Source: Nocardia sp. XZ_19_385 (GTDB lineage Bacteria; Actinomycetota; Actinomycetes; Mycobacteriales; Mycobacteriaceae). From it: DNA of 64,000 bases. Position numbers and translations under genes: made by a program. The stretch covers positions 1,044,176-1,108,175 of the forward strand of contig NZ_JACVEE010000003.1 of assembly GCF_015355755.1 (NCBI RefSeq), in the 5' to 3' direction. Each line of letters opens with the position of its first letter. Position 1 is the first letter of the stretch. Positions 8,226 to 16,607 of this stretch are shown here, piece after piece. Below the pieces are notes generated by a model that did not search any database, was not told the origin of the DNA, and was given only the letters and a program-made list of their open reading frames with translations.

Positions 8226-9587
8226 TCAGCTGTGCAACAGGAAGTGTTCCAGCACTCGGGTGCCGAATTCGAGTGCCTCCACCGGAACCCGTTCGTCCAC
8301 GCCGTGGAACAGGGCAGTGAAATCCAGGTCCGGCGGCAGTTGCAGCGGCGCGAATCCGAAGCAGCGAATACCCAAGCGGGCGAAGGCTTTCGCGTCGGTG
8401 CCGCCGGAGAGCATGTACGGCACGGTGCGGCCCTGCGGATCGTGGGCCAGGATCGCGTCGTTCATGGCATCGACGAGGTGCCCGTCGAACGTGGTTTCGT
8501 AGGAGTCGAGTTTGGTGATCCACTCGCGTTCCACGTCGGGGCCGATCAGCTCGTCGACCTCACGTTCGAACTCGGCCTGGCGGCCCGGAACCACCCGGCA
8601 GTCGACCACCGCTTCGGCGGTCTGCGGGATGACATTGGCCTTGTACCCGGCGTTGAGCATGGTCGGGTTGGCCGTGTCGCGCAGGGTGGCGCCGATGATG
8701 CGGGAAATGGTGCCGAGTTTGGCGAGCTGGCCTTCGATATCGGGGCTGTGCGGATCGAATTGCAGGCCCGTCTCCTCGGCGACCGCGGCCAGGAACTCCG
8801 CCACCGAATCCGAGAGCACCAGCGGGAAGGTGTGCTTACCGAGGCGCGCGACCGCGTCGGCGAGAATGGTGACCGCGTTGTCCTCGTGCAGGAACGAGCC
8901 GTGCCCGGCCCGGGCCTTGGCGCGCAACCGCATCCAGCCCAGGCCTTTCTCGGCCGTCTCGACCAGATACAGGCGGCGTTCGGTGCCGTCCGGGCGCGGC
9001 ACGGTCAGCGAGAACCCGCCGACCTCCCCCACGGCCTCGGTGACGCCTTCGAACAGGTCGGGCCGGTTGTCCACCAGCCACTGCGATCCCCACTTGCCAC
9101 CGGCCTCCTCGTCGGCCAGGAACGCGAAGACGATATCGCGCGGCGGGACGGTGCCCTCGGCCTTGAACTGGCGGGCCAGGGCCAGCATCATGCCGACCAT
9201 GTCCTTCATGTCGATCGCGCCGCGGCCCCACACATAGCCGTCGCGGACAGCGCCGGAGAACGGGTGCACGCTCCAATCGGAGGCCTCAGCGGGTACCACG
9301 TCGAGGTGGCCGTGCATGAGCAGCGCACCGCGGCTGGAATCGGCGCCTGGCAAGCGCGCGAACACATTTCCGCGCCCCGGCTGCCCGGACTCGACGTACT
9401 CGGTGGTGTAACCCACCTGATGCAACTGGTCGGCGACCCACTGCGCACACTCGCGCTCGCCCTTGGTGGTTTCCAGCTCGCCGGTGTTGGAGGTGTCGAA
9501 TCTGATCAGCGCGCTGACCAGCTCTACTACCTCGGCTTCCGCGCGAGACCTGCCGTGGGGATCGGGACGTTCACCGTTTGCGGACAC
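8226..9587 (-). CDS. M20 family metallopeptidase / amidohydrolase
   Basis: The 453-residue enzyme has the di-zinc M20 set: HGHLDVVPA (metal His and Asp), WGRGAIDMKD (bridging Asp), DEEAGG (general-base Glu and metal Glu), a dimerisation domain around GHGSFLHEDNA, and the final metal His in FHGVDERVP. It hydrolyses amide bonds of small peptides or acylated amino acids in the cytoplasm; the exact substrate is not evident. The start is GTG with AGGAAAGGGG upstream. It heads a two-gene unit with the PEBP-like gene. The full set of metal ligands argues that it is active. Confidence 0.92.
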   Translation of the reverse strand: MSANGERPDPHGRSRAEAEVVELVSALIRFDTSNTGELETTKGERECAQWVADQLHQVGYTTEYVESGQPGRGNVFARLPGADSSRGALLMHGHLDVVPAEASDWSVHPFSGAVRDGYVWGRGAIDMKDMVGMMLALARQFKAEGTVPPRDIVFAFLADEEAGGKWGSQWLVDNRPDLFEGVTEAVGEVGGFSLTVPRPDGTERRLYLVETAEKGLGWMRLRAKARAGHGSFLHEDNAVTILADAVARLGKHTFPLVLSDSVAEFLAAVAEETGLQFDPHSPDIEGQLAKLGTISRIIGATLRDTANPTMLNAGYKANVIPQTAEAVVDCRVVPGRQAEFEREVDELIGPDVEREWITKLDSYETTFDGHLVDAMNDAILAHDPQGRTVPYMLSGGTDAKAFARLGIRCFGFAPLQLPPDLDFTALFHGVDERVPVEALEFGTRVLEHFLLHS

Positions 9588-9697
9588 GCCCCTTTCCTAC
9601 CATCCTGGGCGGACGCGCCGCAGCGAGGACCGGAGGTGGAGTTCCGATCCGCTCGAGCGGAACTCTCGCCTCCGGGCCGGCGCGCGGAATTACTCGC

Positions 9698-9850
9698 TCA
9701 GCGCGCCAATTCGTGCTGCGGGCACGCAATGGCGGCCGGACAGTTCTGCTCGGAAATAGGTGCGGCCTCGGCCTCGGCGAGTGCGAGACCGATTGCCGTC
9801 ATCAGAACAGAAACCACACCAGTAATCGCGAATGTCCGTGCGTAACGCAT
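9698..9850 (-). CDS. Small secreted protein, 50 residues
   Basis: This short gene encodes a precursor with a basic start (MRYARTF), a hydrophobic stretch of about 17 residues and an Ala-rich cleavage region ending near AEAAP. The mature part of about 20 residues holds two cysteines five apart (NCPAAIAC) that could form a disulfide. AAGGAG lies seven bases before the ATG. The next secreted gene upstream (10027-10560) has a similar leader with the shared F.ITGV stretch, so the two may share ancestry. Function is unknown. Confidence 0.65.
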   Translation of the reverse strand: MRYARTFAITGVVSVLMTAIGLALAEAEAAPISEQNCPAAIACPQHELAR

Positions 9851-9970
9851 GCCACTCCTTTTCGGTGTATGTGTTCGTCCTGGCCGGAATATTAAGTCCG
9901 CGGGCGAGGCATACCGGGGATGGTCGCGGCGTTTCCCCGGCCTCGACTCGGTATCGGTCGGGAAATACGC

Positions 9971-10002
9971 GAGGCCCCCGATCTGGCGGGATCGGGGGCC
10001 TC
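9971..10002 (-). terminator. Terminator hairpin
   Basis: A perfect 12-bp stem, GAGGCCCCCGAT paired with its complement across an eight-base loop, lies 25 bases after the stop of the acidic secreted-protein gene on the minus strand. Confidence 0.8.
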
Positions 10003-10026
10003 GTACCAGCGCAATTTCGGGCCGGA

Positions 10027-10560
10027 TTAGTTTCCGGCGCTACCGGTGTGTGCTCTAGCGCTCGCCTCGGCCTCTTCTTCGTCGTCTCCCGCTTCCCCGC
10101 CGTTCTCGGTGGAGTCGCCGGTGCTTGACTCCTCGGGCTTGGGCTCCACGTCCTCGTCCTCCTCAGGCACCACGCCTTGCTCGGACTTCGGGCCCCGCGT
10201 GTCCTTCGGGGTCTGCTCAGGGCTTGTACCCTGTTCAGCCTCCGTGCCCTGCTCGACCTTCGGGGCCTGCTCAGCCTCCGCGCCCTCCTCGGCCTTCGGC
10301 GCCTGCTCGTCCTTCGGGGCCTGCTGACCCTCTGCGCCTTCCTCCGCCGGCGCGCCTTCCTCCTCCGGCTCTGCGTCGTCCGGTGCGCCGGTGAGCTTGT
10401 TGATCAACGTCTCGAGAGCCGTCATATCGTCGTCGGCGGCGGCCAGCACCACCGAAGACGCCGGAACTTCAGCGGCGGCTTCCCCTGCGGGCAGAGCTAC
10501 AAAACCGGCCGTCGCGGCCGCAAACACTCCAGTTATCGAGAACAATCCTGCGATGCGCAT
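10027..10560 (-). CDS. Secreted acidic low-complexity protein
   Basis: The 177-residue precursor has a signal peptide (MRIAGLFSITGVF... ending in an Ala-rich stretch near residue 30). Only a short ordered-looking segment follows (DDDMTALETLINKLTGAP). The remaining 110 or so residues are rich in Glu, Ala, Pro, Gln and Lys, with irregular EQ.P/T.E.EQ repeats and a strongly acidic tail, and are probably disordered. AAAGGGA precedes the ATG. It may be a cell-wall or surface protein; no domain is recognised. The repetitive DNA makes length variation between strains likely. Confidence 0.72.
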   Translation of the reverse strand: MRIAGLFSITGVFAAATAGFVALPAGEAAAEVPASSVVLAAADDDMTALETLINKLTGAPDDAEPEEEGAPAEEGAEGQQAPKDEQAPKAEEGAEAEQAPKVEQGTEAEQGTSPEQTPKDTRGPKSEQGVVPEEDEDVEPKPEESSTGDSTENGGEAGDDEEEAEASARAHTGSAGN

Positions 10561-10697
10561 TCAAATCCCTTTCTGGTTGGTTCGGTTCGCTCGGGAATGC
10601 TAATAGATCGGTGTACGCGCCCTTGGGACCCGAAATTGCGGCGTTTCCGATTTTCTCTTTATTAGGCATTACGAATGCTGCGACAAAGTTAGGCCTT

Positions 10698-11171
10698 TCA
10701 GTGCAGCATGCCGGGCTCGTAGCCACCGGCGGGCATCCGCGCGATCACATTCATCCGGTTGAAGGCGTTGATCAGGGCGACCGCCGAGATCAAAGCGGCG
10801 ATCTGCTCGTCGTCGTAGTGCTTGCGCACCAGCGCCCAGGTGTTGTCGCTGACACCCTGGTGAGTGTCGGCCAGCCGAGTGCCTTCCTCGGCCAGGGCGA
10901 GCGCGGCCCGCTCGGCGTCGGTGAAGACGGTCGCCTCGCGCCACGCGGCGATCAGGTTCAGGCGCACCGAGGTCTCGCCCTCGGCGGCAGCGTCTTTGGT
11001 GTGCATATCGACGCAGAACCCGCAGCCGTTGATCTGGCTGGCCCGGATCTCGAGCAGATGCATGGTGGAGTTCGGCACCGGGCCGTTCAGGTAGACCTGG
11101 CTGGCATTGACGATGCGCTTGCCGAACTTCATGGCGAGCTCGCTGGCGAAGAGGTTGATGCGTGGTTCCAT
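10698..11171 (-). CDS. Carboxymuconolactone decarboxylase / AhpD-like protein
   Basis: The 157-residue protein has the AhpD-type redox motif in NGCGFCVDMHTKDA, giving C-x-x-C followed by the conserved His. FTDAERAALALAEEGT and an NAFNRMNV-like C-terminal helix complete the fold. Family members act as disulfide reductases or peroxidases in the cytoplasm. I chose the ATG at 11171 because AGGACA precedes it and it begins the homology; the open frame extends further upstream. It is divergent from the Ddn-like gene, separated by 171 bp. No lpd or sucB partner of true AhpD is nearby, so a general alkylhydroperoxidase-domain label is safer. Confidence 0.88.
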   Translation of the reverse strand: MEPRINLFASELAMKFGKRIVNASQVYLNGPVPNSTMHLLEIRASQINGCGFCVDMHTKDAAAEGETSVRLNLIAAWREATVFTDAERAALALAEEGTRLADTHQGVSDNTWALVRKHYDDEQIAALISAVALINAFNRMNVIARMPAGGYEPGMLH

Positions 11172-11342
11172 TGTCCTGTCCCTACTTTCGGCGCCGCCTT
11201 CTCCGGCGGCAGCTGTCCATGAGACAAACGGGAGTCCCGGAATGTGACAGCTGCTGGATGTGAGGACCGCCACCCGCATCTCAGGGTGCGAATCCGGGGT
11301 CGCCCCGATGCGCGCGGCCGCGCACCGGCGGACAGTGATCCC

Positions 11343-11795
11343 ATGTCGCGCAAGCCTTATGTCCCGCCCCGCTGGTTCATCGTTCTCGCCTGGTACACCC
11401 ACCGTGGGCTCTATCGCGTTACCGGCGGCCGGGTCGGGTTGGGTCACCCCAAGGACCGCAACCACTGGGGGACGATGCGGCTCACCACTGTTGGGCGGCG
11501 CACCGGTCAGCAGCGCAGCGTGATGCTCGGCTATTTCGAGGACGGCCCGAATCTGGTCACCCTGGCGATGAACGGGTGGGGCGAGGGGGAACCGGCGTGG
11601 TGGCTCAACCTGCAGGCGCAGCCGGAGGTGACCGTGCGGCTGAAGGGCAGTTCGCGGGCGGTGCACGGGCGCGCGGCCGTGGGCGAGGAGCGAGTGCGGT
11701 TGTGGGACAGGTGGCGTGAGATCGACACCGATCTCGATGGATTCGCCGCGCGGCGATCATCGGAAACCGCCGTCGTGGTACTCGAACCGCGTTGA
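11343..11795 (+). CDS. Nitroreductase-family deazaflavin (F420)-dependent oxidoreductase
   Basis: The 150-residue protein matches the Ddn-type split beta-barrel family that uses F420H2. LTTVGRRTGQQRSVML is the characteristic RRTG.. strand, and G.GE..WWLNLQAQPEVTVRLKG is the second signature. Members reduce quinones or nitroimidazoles, often at the membrane. The N-terminal YVPPRWFIVLAWYTHRGLYR segment is amphipathic and may dock on membrane. The ATG is weakly supported by an upstream GGACAG. A diverged relative is encoded at 62073-62528. The transcript ends at the hairpin at 11803-11833. Confidence 0.87.
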   Translation: MSRKPYVPPRWFIVLAWYTHRGLYRVTGGRVGLGHPKDRNHWGTMRLTTVGRRTGQQRSVMLGYFEDGPNLVTLAMNGWGEGEPAWWLNLQAQPEVTVRLKGSSRAVHGRAAVGEERVRLWDRWREIDTDLDGFAARRSSETAVVVLEPR

Positions 11796-11802
11796 ACGAC
11801 GC

Positions 11803-11833
11803 TGGGCCGGCCCGGATGATCCGGACCGGCCCA
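11803..11833. terminator. Bidirectional terminator hairpin
   Basis: TGGGCCGG and CCGGCCCA form an outer stem, with GGAT/ATCC pairing inside, between the convergent stops at 11795 and 11848. Confidence 0.75.
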
Positions 11834-11847
11834 GGTGCTGCGTGGAG

Positions 11848-12426
11848 CTATTTCGTGGTTGTCGGTGCGGGCGACGACGTGGTCTCCGTCGTCGGTGCCG
11901 CGGAGGACGTGGTCACTGTGGCCTCCGGCGGGTTCGTCGGCGAGCTGGTGGTGGTGGCCTTGATCGGCCACGGGCACCTGCCGTCCTTCTCCAGCGCGTT
12001 GATCTCGTCGGCCGAGCGCGGGTCACCGGTGTAATCGAGCCGGTCCGTGCACTTCTGCCATTCACCGCAGACGATGATCCCGCATTCGTCGGTGCCGCCA
12101 CCGGGCGGCGTCGTCGGGACCGGATTACCGCAGGTCCCGGGACCGCAGTTGTCGGTGCCGGGCGCAGTCGTCACCTGCTGCGGCGCGGGCGCTCGCGCAC
12201 CCGGAGTGTTCGGCTCGACGGCCGGATCCTCAGCCGCCGCAGGCGGTTTCGCCGGTGTCGTCGTCGTGGTCTTGGTCGCCGAGACCGAGGTCTTGGTCAC
12301 CGAACTCGACTCCGGGCCGGCCGAGCCGGATTCCGTCGACGTGCACGCCGTTGCCGTCAGCACCATGACTATCAGGGCCAGTATCACGCCCAGCGTCGCC
12401 CGTAATCGAGGACCTCTTCGCATCAT
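11848..12426 (-). CDS. Putative lipoprotein with Thr/Pro-rich regions
   Basis: The precursor is 193 residues from the ATG at 12426, with AGGAAGAGG upstream; a second ATG directly follows. A basic N-terminus precedes a hydrophobic stretch ending in TATAC, a lipobox for attachment to the membrane at Cys. A Ser/Thr/Pro-rich linker follows. A central cysteine-rich segment (NCGPGTCGNP, ECGIIVCGEWQKC, DGRCPWP) has eight cysteines and probably forms disulfides. A second Thr/Ser/Pro tail ends the protein. It is likely exposed at the cell surface and may be glycosylated. No known domain is recognised. Confidence 0.78.
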   Translation of the reverse strand: MMRRGPRLRATLGVILALIVMVLTATACTSTESGSAGPESSSVTKTSVSATKTTTTTPAKPPAAAEDPAVEPNTPGARAPAPQQVTTAPGTDNCGPGTCGNPVPTTPPGGGTDECGIIVCGEWQKCTDRLDYTGDPRSADEINALEKDGRCPWPIKATTTSSPTNPPEATVTTSSAAPTTETTSSPAPTTTK

Positions 12427-12614
12427 CCACCTCTTCCTCGCTGCCACCGGCAGCCCAACCCGACCCATCCAAACAGCAAGTGCTCCTTGCTATTCGGAGC
12501 TACCGACACTTTGTTACAGCCTGGAAGTATCGGGGTCCGACCGGCGGGCCGATGCGCTCCCCTGGTCTGCACGTCCCCGCGCTGCCATATTGGGAGGACT
12601 CGAGCTGAATTGCT

Positions 12615-13454
12615 CTACTCCAGAAGGCGTTTGGGGTGCATGCCGTCGACCTGCCCGATGAACGGCGGATGGATGCTGTAGCCCAGCATGCGGCGAATGT
12701 CCTCGCTGACGACGCGCACCACCTCGCGCGGTGTGGAGAGCGTGAACGCTTCCTGCGGGCGCAGCCACGGTTCGCAGTACTGGGCTGTGAGCGCCAGGCG
12801 CGGATCGGGCGAGCGGTTCTCGCCGCCGCCGTGCCAGAGGGTGCCCACAAAGAACACACAGGACCCGGTGGGCATGACCACCGGGATGCGCTCCGCGTCG
12901 GCCGGAGGCAGCTGATCACCCCACTCGTGACTGCCCGCCACGACGTCGGTGGCGCCGTTGTCGGCCGTGAAATCGTCGATGGCCCAGATGGTTGCGGCGC
13001 CCAGCGCCGGACGCGGGCGCGGCAGCGGATAGAAGCCGTCGTCGGTGTGCAGCATCTGCGCGGACTCCCCCGGCAGGATATTGATCACCTGCAGCATCGA
13101 CAGCAGATAGTTCGGCAGGAACAATCGGTCCAGCAACGCCAGCACCCGTGGATGATCGACGATGCGATCACAGCTGCGCGTCTTGTTCAGCACGCTGTAG
13201 ATCCGTTGCGTGGCATGGCCTTCGAAGTTGTTGCGCCCGGTCCGGTCCAATATCGGCCGCACCTCACGACGAATCTCCTGTAGCTGCTCGGGGCCCAGCA
13301 GGTTCTCCAGAATCACATAGCCGTCCCGGCGCACCGCGGCCAGATCCGCGTCCACCACGGCCGGATCCACTGTGCTGCCACTGCTTTCGGTGCGCCGATA
13401 TTTCCCGGCCAGATCACCGGCCAGGTCGACGACGGACGAAACCTCGGCGTCCAT
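12615..13454 (-). CDS. Phytanoyl-CoA dioxygenase (PhyH) family protein
   Basis: The 279-residue non-heme iron(II)/2-oxoglutarate oxygenase has its facial triad visible as HTD in QMLHTDDGFYP and a distal His in GTLWHGGGENRS. The 2-oxoglutarate Arg is probably in the DPRLALTAQY segment. The DGYVILENLLG start is typical. Members hydroxylate lipids, isoprenoids or secondary metabolites. GGAGGG stands before the ATG at 13454. A TetR gene is divergent 47 bp away with a dyad between them, suggesting direct control. The substrate is unknown; the nearby Lcp-like oxygenase and prenyl diphosphate synthase hint at an isoprenoid. Confidence 0.88.
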   Translation of the reverse strand: MDAEVSSVVDLAGDLAGKYRRTESSGSTVDPAVVDADLAAVRRDGYVILENLLGPEQLQEIRREVRPILDRTGRNNFEGHATQRIYSVLNKTRSCDRIVDHPRVLALLDRLFLPNYLLSMLQVINILPGESAQMLHTDDGFYPLPRPRPALGAATIWAIDDFTADNGATDVVAGSHEWGDQLPPADAERIPVVMPTGSCVFFVGTLWHGGGENRSPDPRLALTAQYCEPWLRPQEAFTLSTPREVVRVVSEDIRRMLGYSIHPPFIGQVDGMHPKRLLE

Positions 13455-13474
13455 GACGCCCTCCGATCCAAAAC

Positions 13475-13492
13475 ATAACCGAGTTCTGTTAT
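13475..13492. promoter_or_regulatory. Dyad between TetR and PhyH genes, probable operator
   Basis: ATAAC and GTTAT flank eight bases, centred in the 47-bp gap between the divergent PhyH and TetR starts. A repressor bound here would cover both promoters. Confidence 0.5.
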
Positions 13493-13501
13493 CGTCCGAC
13501 T

Positions 13502-14080
13502 GTGGCACGCGCACCCCTGGGACGTCAACAGTTGCTCGACGCCGCCCGCGCCGAACTCCTCGACGGCAACGGCCACGTCGACCTGCACTCGCTCAAACGC
13601 CGCTCCGGCCTCAGCACCGGCGCCCTCTATCACCACTTCGGCTCCAAAGCCGGTCTGCTGGTAGCGGTTTACGAGCAGTTCCACGCGGGATTGGTCGCGG
13701 CGATCGCCGACGACACCCTGCCCACCGGTGTGGCCTGGGGCGAGCGCGAACGCGTCCGCACCCACCACTTCGTCGACTACCACTTCGCCGACCCCCTGGC
13801 CGAACTCCTGCTCACCCGGATCGTCCGGGAACCCGAACTCGCCGAGCTCGAATCCGGCGCCCTGGACCGCCTCGCCACCGCCGCCGCCCACAACATCCGC
13901 CGCGGCCAGCGCGATGGCGACATCTCCCCCACCATCGACGCCGACCTGGCCGGCGCCTGCATCATCGGCGCCCTCCGCTACGGCATCGACGACCAACTCC
14001 GCCGCAACCCCCGCCCGACCACCGACGACGCGGCGGCACGGCTGTGGGACGTCATCGCCGGTGCGCTGACGATCCGATAG
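13502..14080 (+). CDS. TetR-family transcriptional regulator
   Basis: The 192-residue regulator has the N-terminal helix-turn-helix LKRRSGLSTGALYHHFGSKAGLL, typical of TetR. A helical ligand domain with a TetR-like C-terminal segment follows (IDADLAGACIIGALRYG). The start is GTG. It is divergent from the PhyH dioxygenase and ends 7 bp from the convergent Lcp-like gene, so it plausibly controls the dioxygenase and itself through the dyad at 13475-13492. The inducer is unknown. Confidence 0.92.
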   Translation: MARAPLGRQQLLDAARAELLDGNGHVDLHSLKRRSGLSTGALYHHFGSKAGLLVAVYEQFHAGLVAAIADDTLPTGVAWGERERVRTHHFVDYHFADPLAELLLTRIVREPELAELESGALDRLATAAAHNIRRGQRDGDISPTIDADLAGACIIGALRYGIDDQLRRNPRPTTDDAAARLWDVIAGALTIR

Positions 14081-14087
14081 TTCGCCC

Positions 14088-15254
14088 CTAAGCGGTGGCG
14101 ATGGTGGGTTCCGGCGGGGTCCAGCGGTGGGCGCGTGCCGCCGCCGAGGAGATGCCGAAATCATGCTTGAGCTCTTCCGGGATGGCGTACTGCATGACGC
14201 GGCCGCGGGTCAGCGAACTGAGTTCGAACCAGGTGGTGAGGTGGCCGAAGCGATCCAGCGCCCATTCGCCCAAGGGTGAACTGTCCTCGATGGTTTCGAG
14301 GATGCCGAGCACGGCAGGGACGGTCTTGATGGCGGTGTCCCAGCCCGTGCGCGGCACCTCGAGCCAGTCGGCGCAGGTGTCGCCGATGAGGTAGCGGATC
14401 AGCGCGCCCACCATCGGGTCGAAGAACGTGCCCGGAACGACCTCCTCGTAGAGGTCGATCAGTTGCCGGGTGAGCTGCACCCCTTCCGAGCTCGGACCCA
14501 TGTGCCGAATCATGTAGAGGTCGAGGAACTGCCGCGCGGACTCCAAGTCCTTCGGCGCGTGCTCTTGGTCGACGCCGAGCATCGCACCGACCACCCGCCA
14601 GGCGTAGAAGTACGCCTCGGCGCCGTCCACGCTCATGTGGATGTTCAGCCGGTGCAGGCTGTCCAGGACCAGGATCGAGAACAGCATCTGGCCGCCGATC
14701 ATGTCTTCTTGGCAGATCGGGAAGCCGAACGTGCCGATGTCCCAGCGGTTTTCGCGGGCCAGATGGTGCCGGATGGCCGCATGCAGCAGCCGCACCTTCT
14801 GGACGGCGGGAATGAACCGGCTACCGGCTTCGAAGGCGTCGGGCTGCATGAGATAGACGGTGAACTGCCCTGTCTCGGCCATCCGTTTGGACGGATATTC
14901 CAGCGAATGGGTAGCCGAGAGCAGTTTCGCGACCTGCGGCAGCACATAGCACGCGGGCATGGCGGCGAAGGACAAAGCGGTGGAGATGTGCACGTTGTTG
15001 TCGATGAAGAACAGCCGGGCCTTCTCCATCTCGTCCCAGTCCACCCAGGCCGGCGGGCTCGCGGTGGCGTGCAGATACTCGCGGGCGACCTCGGGCAGTC
15101 CGTCGGGCAGCGGCGAGCCCGCGGTGGAGACGTAGCGCATGAGCGTGTTGAACTTGCCCACCTCGCCCCGCTCGAACAGGGTGGCCACGGTGGCATCGGC
15201 GAGTTCGTCGCCGTGCCCGCGCAGCGCGTCCATGGCGGCTTGGGTGTAGGTCAT
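14088..15254 (-). CDS. Latex-clearing-protein-like / MpaB-type heme oxygenase (DUF2236)
   Basis: The 388-residue all-helical protein belongs to the DUF2236 family, which includes latex clearing protein (Lcp). Lcp essentials appear to be kept: an R-x-x-x-T pair in KRMAETGQF and, exactly 30 residues after the Thr, a His in KVRLLHAAIRHH that would ligate heme b. From memory these match R164, T168 and H198 of the Streptomyces K30 enzyme. There is no signal peptide, whereas true Lcps are exported, so the substrate is probably intracellular. GGGAG precedes the ATG. A prenyl diphosphate synthase and a small coupled gene lie just upstream on the same strand, suggesting an isoprenoid product is oxidised. 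Confidence 0.82.
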   Translation of the reverse strand: MTYTQAAMDALRGHGDELADATVATLFERGEVGKFNTLMRYVSTAGSPLPDGLPEVAREYLHATASPPAWVDWDEMEKARLFFIDNNVHISTALSFAAMPACYVLPQVAKLLSATHSLEYPSKRMAETGQFTVYLMQPDAFEAGSRFIPAVQKVRLLHAAIRHHLARENRWDIGTFGFPICQEDMIGGQMLFSILVLDSLHRLNIHMSVDGAEAYFYAWRVVGAMLGVDQEHAPKDLESARQFLDLYMIRHMGPSSEGVQLTRQLIDLYEEVVPGTFFDPMVGALIRYLIGDTCADWLEVPRTGWDTAIKTVPAVLGILETIEDSSPLGEWALDRFGHLTTWFELSSLTRGRVMQYAIPEELKHDFGISSAAARAHRWTPPEPTIATA

Positions 15255-15286
15255 CGAGACTCCCTGTGTCGGTGACGCATTGGTGT

Positions 15287-16336
15287 TCAGTAGCGGCGCG
15301 CGGTGGCCGCGTGCGCGAGCTCGGTCAGCGCGTGAGCGGCGGGAGCGGGCACCTCGGCCAAGGCCTGGGTGGCCGTTTCCACTCGGTCGGTGATCATCTG
15401 CTCGATCCGGGTGGGCGCGCCGACCCGGGTCATCAGATCGCGTAGTTCGGCCAGGGTCGCCTCGTCGGGAACGCTGCGGTCCAGCAGCCAGGTCAGCCTT
15501 TCCCGCTCGGCAGGATCGGCGGCCCGCCAGGTTTCGGCGAGCAGGGCGGTGGGGCGGCGGCCGCGGAGGTCGTCGAGATTGGCCTTGCCGGTGCGAGCTC
15601 GGTCACCGAAGAGGCCGAGCAGATCGTCGCGCAGCTGGAAGGCCTCGCCCAGCGGTAATCCGTACCCGGAGAAAGCTTTCCGCAGCCGGTCGTCCGCGCC
15701 GCCCAGCGCGCCTCCGATGAGCAGCGGCTGTTCGACGGTGTATTTGGCCGTCTTGTACCGGACCACCTTCAGCGATTCGGCCACATCCGGCACGGCGCCC
15801 GTGCACAGGATCTCGAGGCACTCCCCGGCGATCAGTTCGCGGGCCAGCACCGCCCACAGCGGACGCGCCCGCGACAGGTAGGCCGCGGGCAGCCCACTGG
15901 TCACGAACAATTGGCCCGCCAATGCCATCAGCAGATCCCCGACCAGCATGGCGAGCGCTTTCCCGGTCTGCCCGGATTCGGAGGCGCGGTGCGGCGGGGC
16001 GTGCAGGGCGATGTGCGCGGTCGGTAAGCCGTGCCGGAGCGGACTGTCATCGATGATGTCGTCGTGCACGCTCGCTGCCGCGTGCACCAATTCCAAAGCC
16101 GCTGCGGCCCTTACGAAGGCGTCACTGTCCGGCTGCCCGGCCGCGCGCCAGCCCCAATAGCAGAATGCCGCCCGGAACCGTTTCCCCTGACCGCTGGCCG
16201 CCACGAGCTGCTCGGCCACCGGCGCCAGGCGCGGATCGATGTCGAGCAGCTGGTCACGTTCCCGCCCGACGAACGCACCGAGCACCTCGTCGACACGAGC
16301 CTTGAAAACGCAGGCGTCATATCGGTCAGCCGGCAC
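15287..16336 (-). CDS. Polyprenyl (geranylgeranyl/farnesyl-type) diphosphate synthase
   Basis: The 349-residue trans-prenyltransferase condenses isopentenyl diphosphate with allylic diphosphates. The first Asp-rich motif is DDIIDD in ASVHDDIIDDSPLRHG. The second is DDLLGLFGD in FQLRDDLLGLFGD. GKRFRAAFCYWGW and VRYKTAKYTVEQP supply the substrate Arg/Lys residues. The sequence resembles the IdsA/GrcC group of mycolate actinomycetes; chain length cannot be read by eye. The start is GTG and overlaps the upstream 93-residue gene by 11 bases, suggesting translational coupling. The Lcp-like gene follows 32 bases downstream. Confidence 0.9.
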   Translation of the reverse strand: MPADRYDACVFKARVDEVLGAFVGRERDQLLDIDPRLAPVAEQLVAASGQGKRFRAAFCYWGWRAAGQPDSDAFVRAAAALELVHAAASVHDDIIDDSPLRHGLPTAHIALHAPPHRASESGQTGKALAMLVGDLLMALAGQLFVTSGLPAAYLSRARPLWAVLARELIAGECLEILCTGAVPDVAESLKVVRYKTAKYTVEQPLLIGGALGGADDRLRKAFSGYGLPLGEAFQLRDDLLGLFGDRARTGKANLDDLRGRRPTALLAETWRAADPAERERLTWLLDRSVPDEATLAELRDLMTRVGAPTRIEQMITDRVETATQALAEVPAPAAHALTELAHAATARRY

Positions 16337-16607
16337 CGGAACCGGCTTCCCGGGCCACTACATGCTGCGCCAGGATCTCCATGTGTGCCGGCGGAATCAG
16401 CGTGCTGCGGTCCAGCGCCAGCCGCCCGCGGGCCTTCAGGTCGCTCTCCGCTTCTCCCGCCAGCCCCGGCAGATCCGACCGCCGCAGCAGGCCGAGTGCG
16501 CGCTCCAGCACCGGGCCCACGCGACTGAGTGCTACATCCGCTAGCCCGGCCGCCAGGAGCACCGCCTCCTCGCTCCGGGATCCCCGCTGATTCGGCTGCT
16601 GCGACAT
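16326..16607 (-). CDS. Small protein coupled to prenyl diphosphate synthase
   Basis: The 93-residue protein has AGGAG before its ATG and a stop inside the start of the prenyl synthase gene. It is largely helical (AVLLAAGLADVALSRVGPVLERALGLLRR), then polar (SDLKARGRLALDR.TLIPPAHMEILAQ). No signal peptide or cysteine is present. As first gene of a probable three-gene transcript it may be an accessory subunit or membrane-docking partner of the synthase, but this is inferred only from position. Confidence 0.72.
   Translation of the reverse strand: MSQQPNQRGSRSEEAVLLAAGLADVALSRVGPVLERALGLLRRSDLPGLAGEAESDLKARGRLALDRSTLIPPAHMEILAQHVVAREAGSGAG

Noticed and set aside
7719..9845. Very long plus-strand open frame opposite the PEBP and M20 genes
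   Set aside because: The opposite strand encodes two proteins with complete family motifs; this frame has shadow composition only.
13313..14164. Long minus-strand frame opposite the TetR gene
   Set aside because: The plus-strand helix-turn-helix protein is clear; this frame has repetitive Gly/Val/Ala shadow composition.
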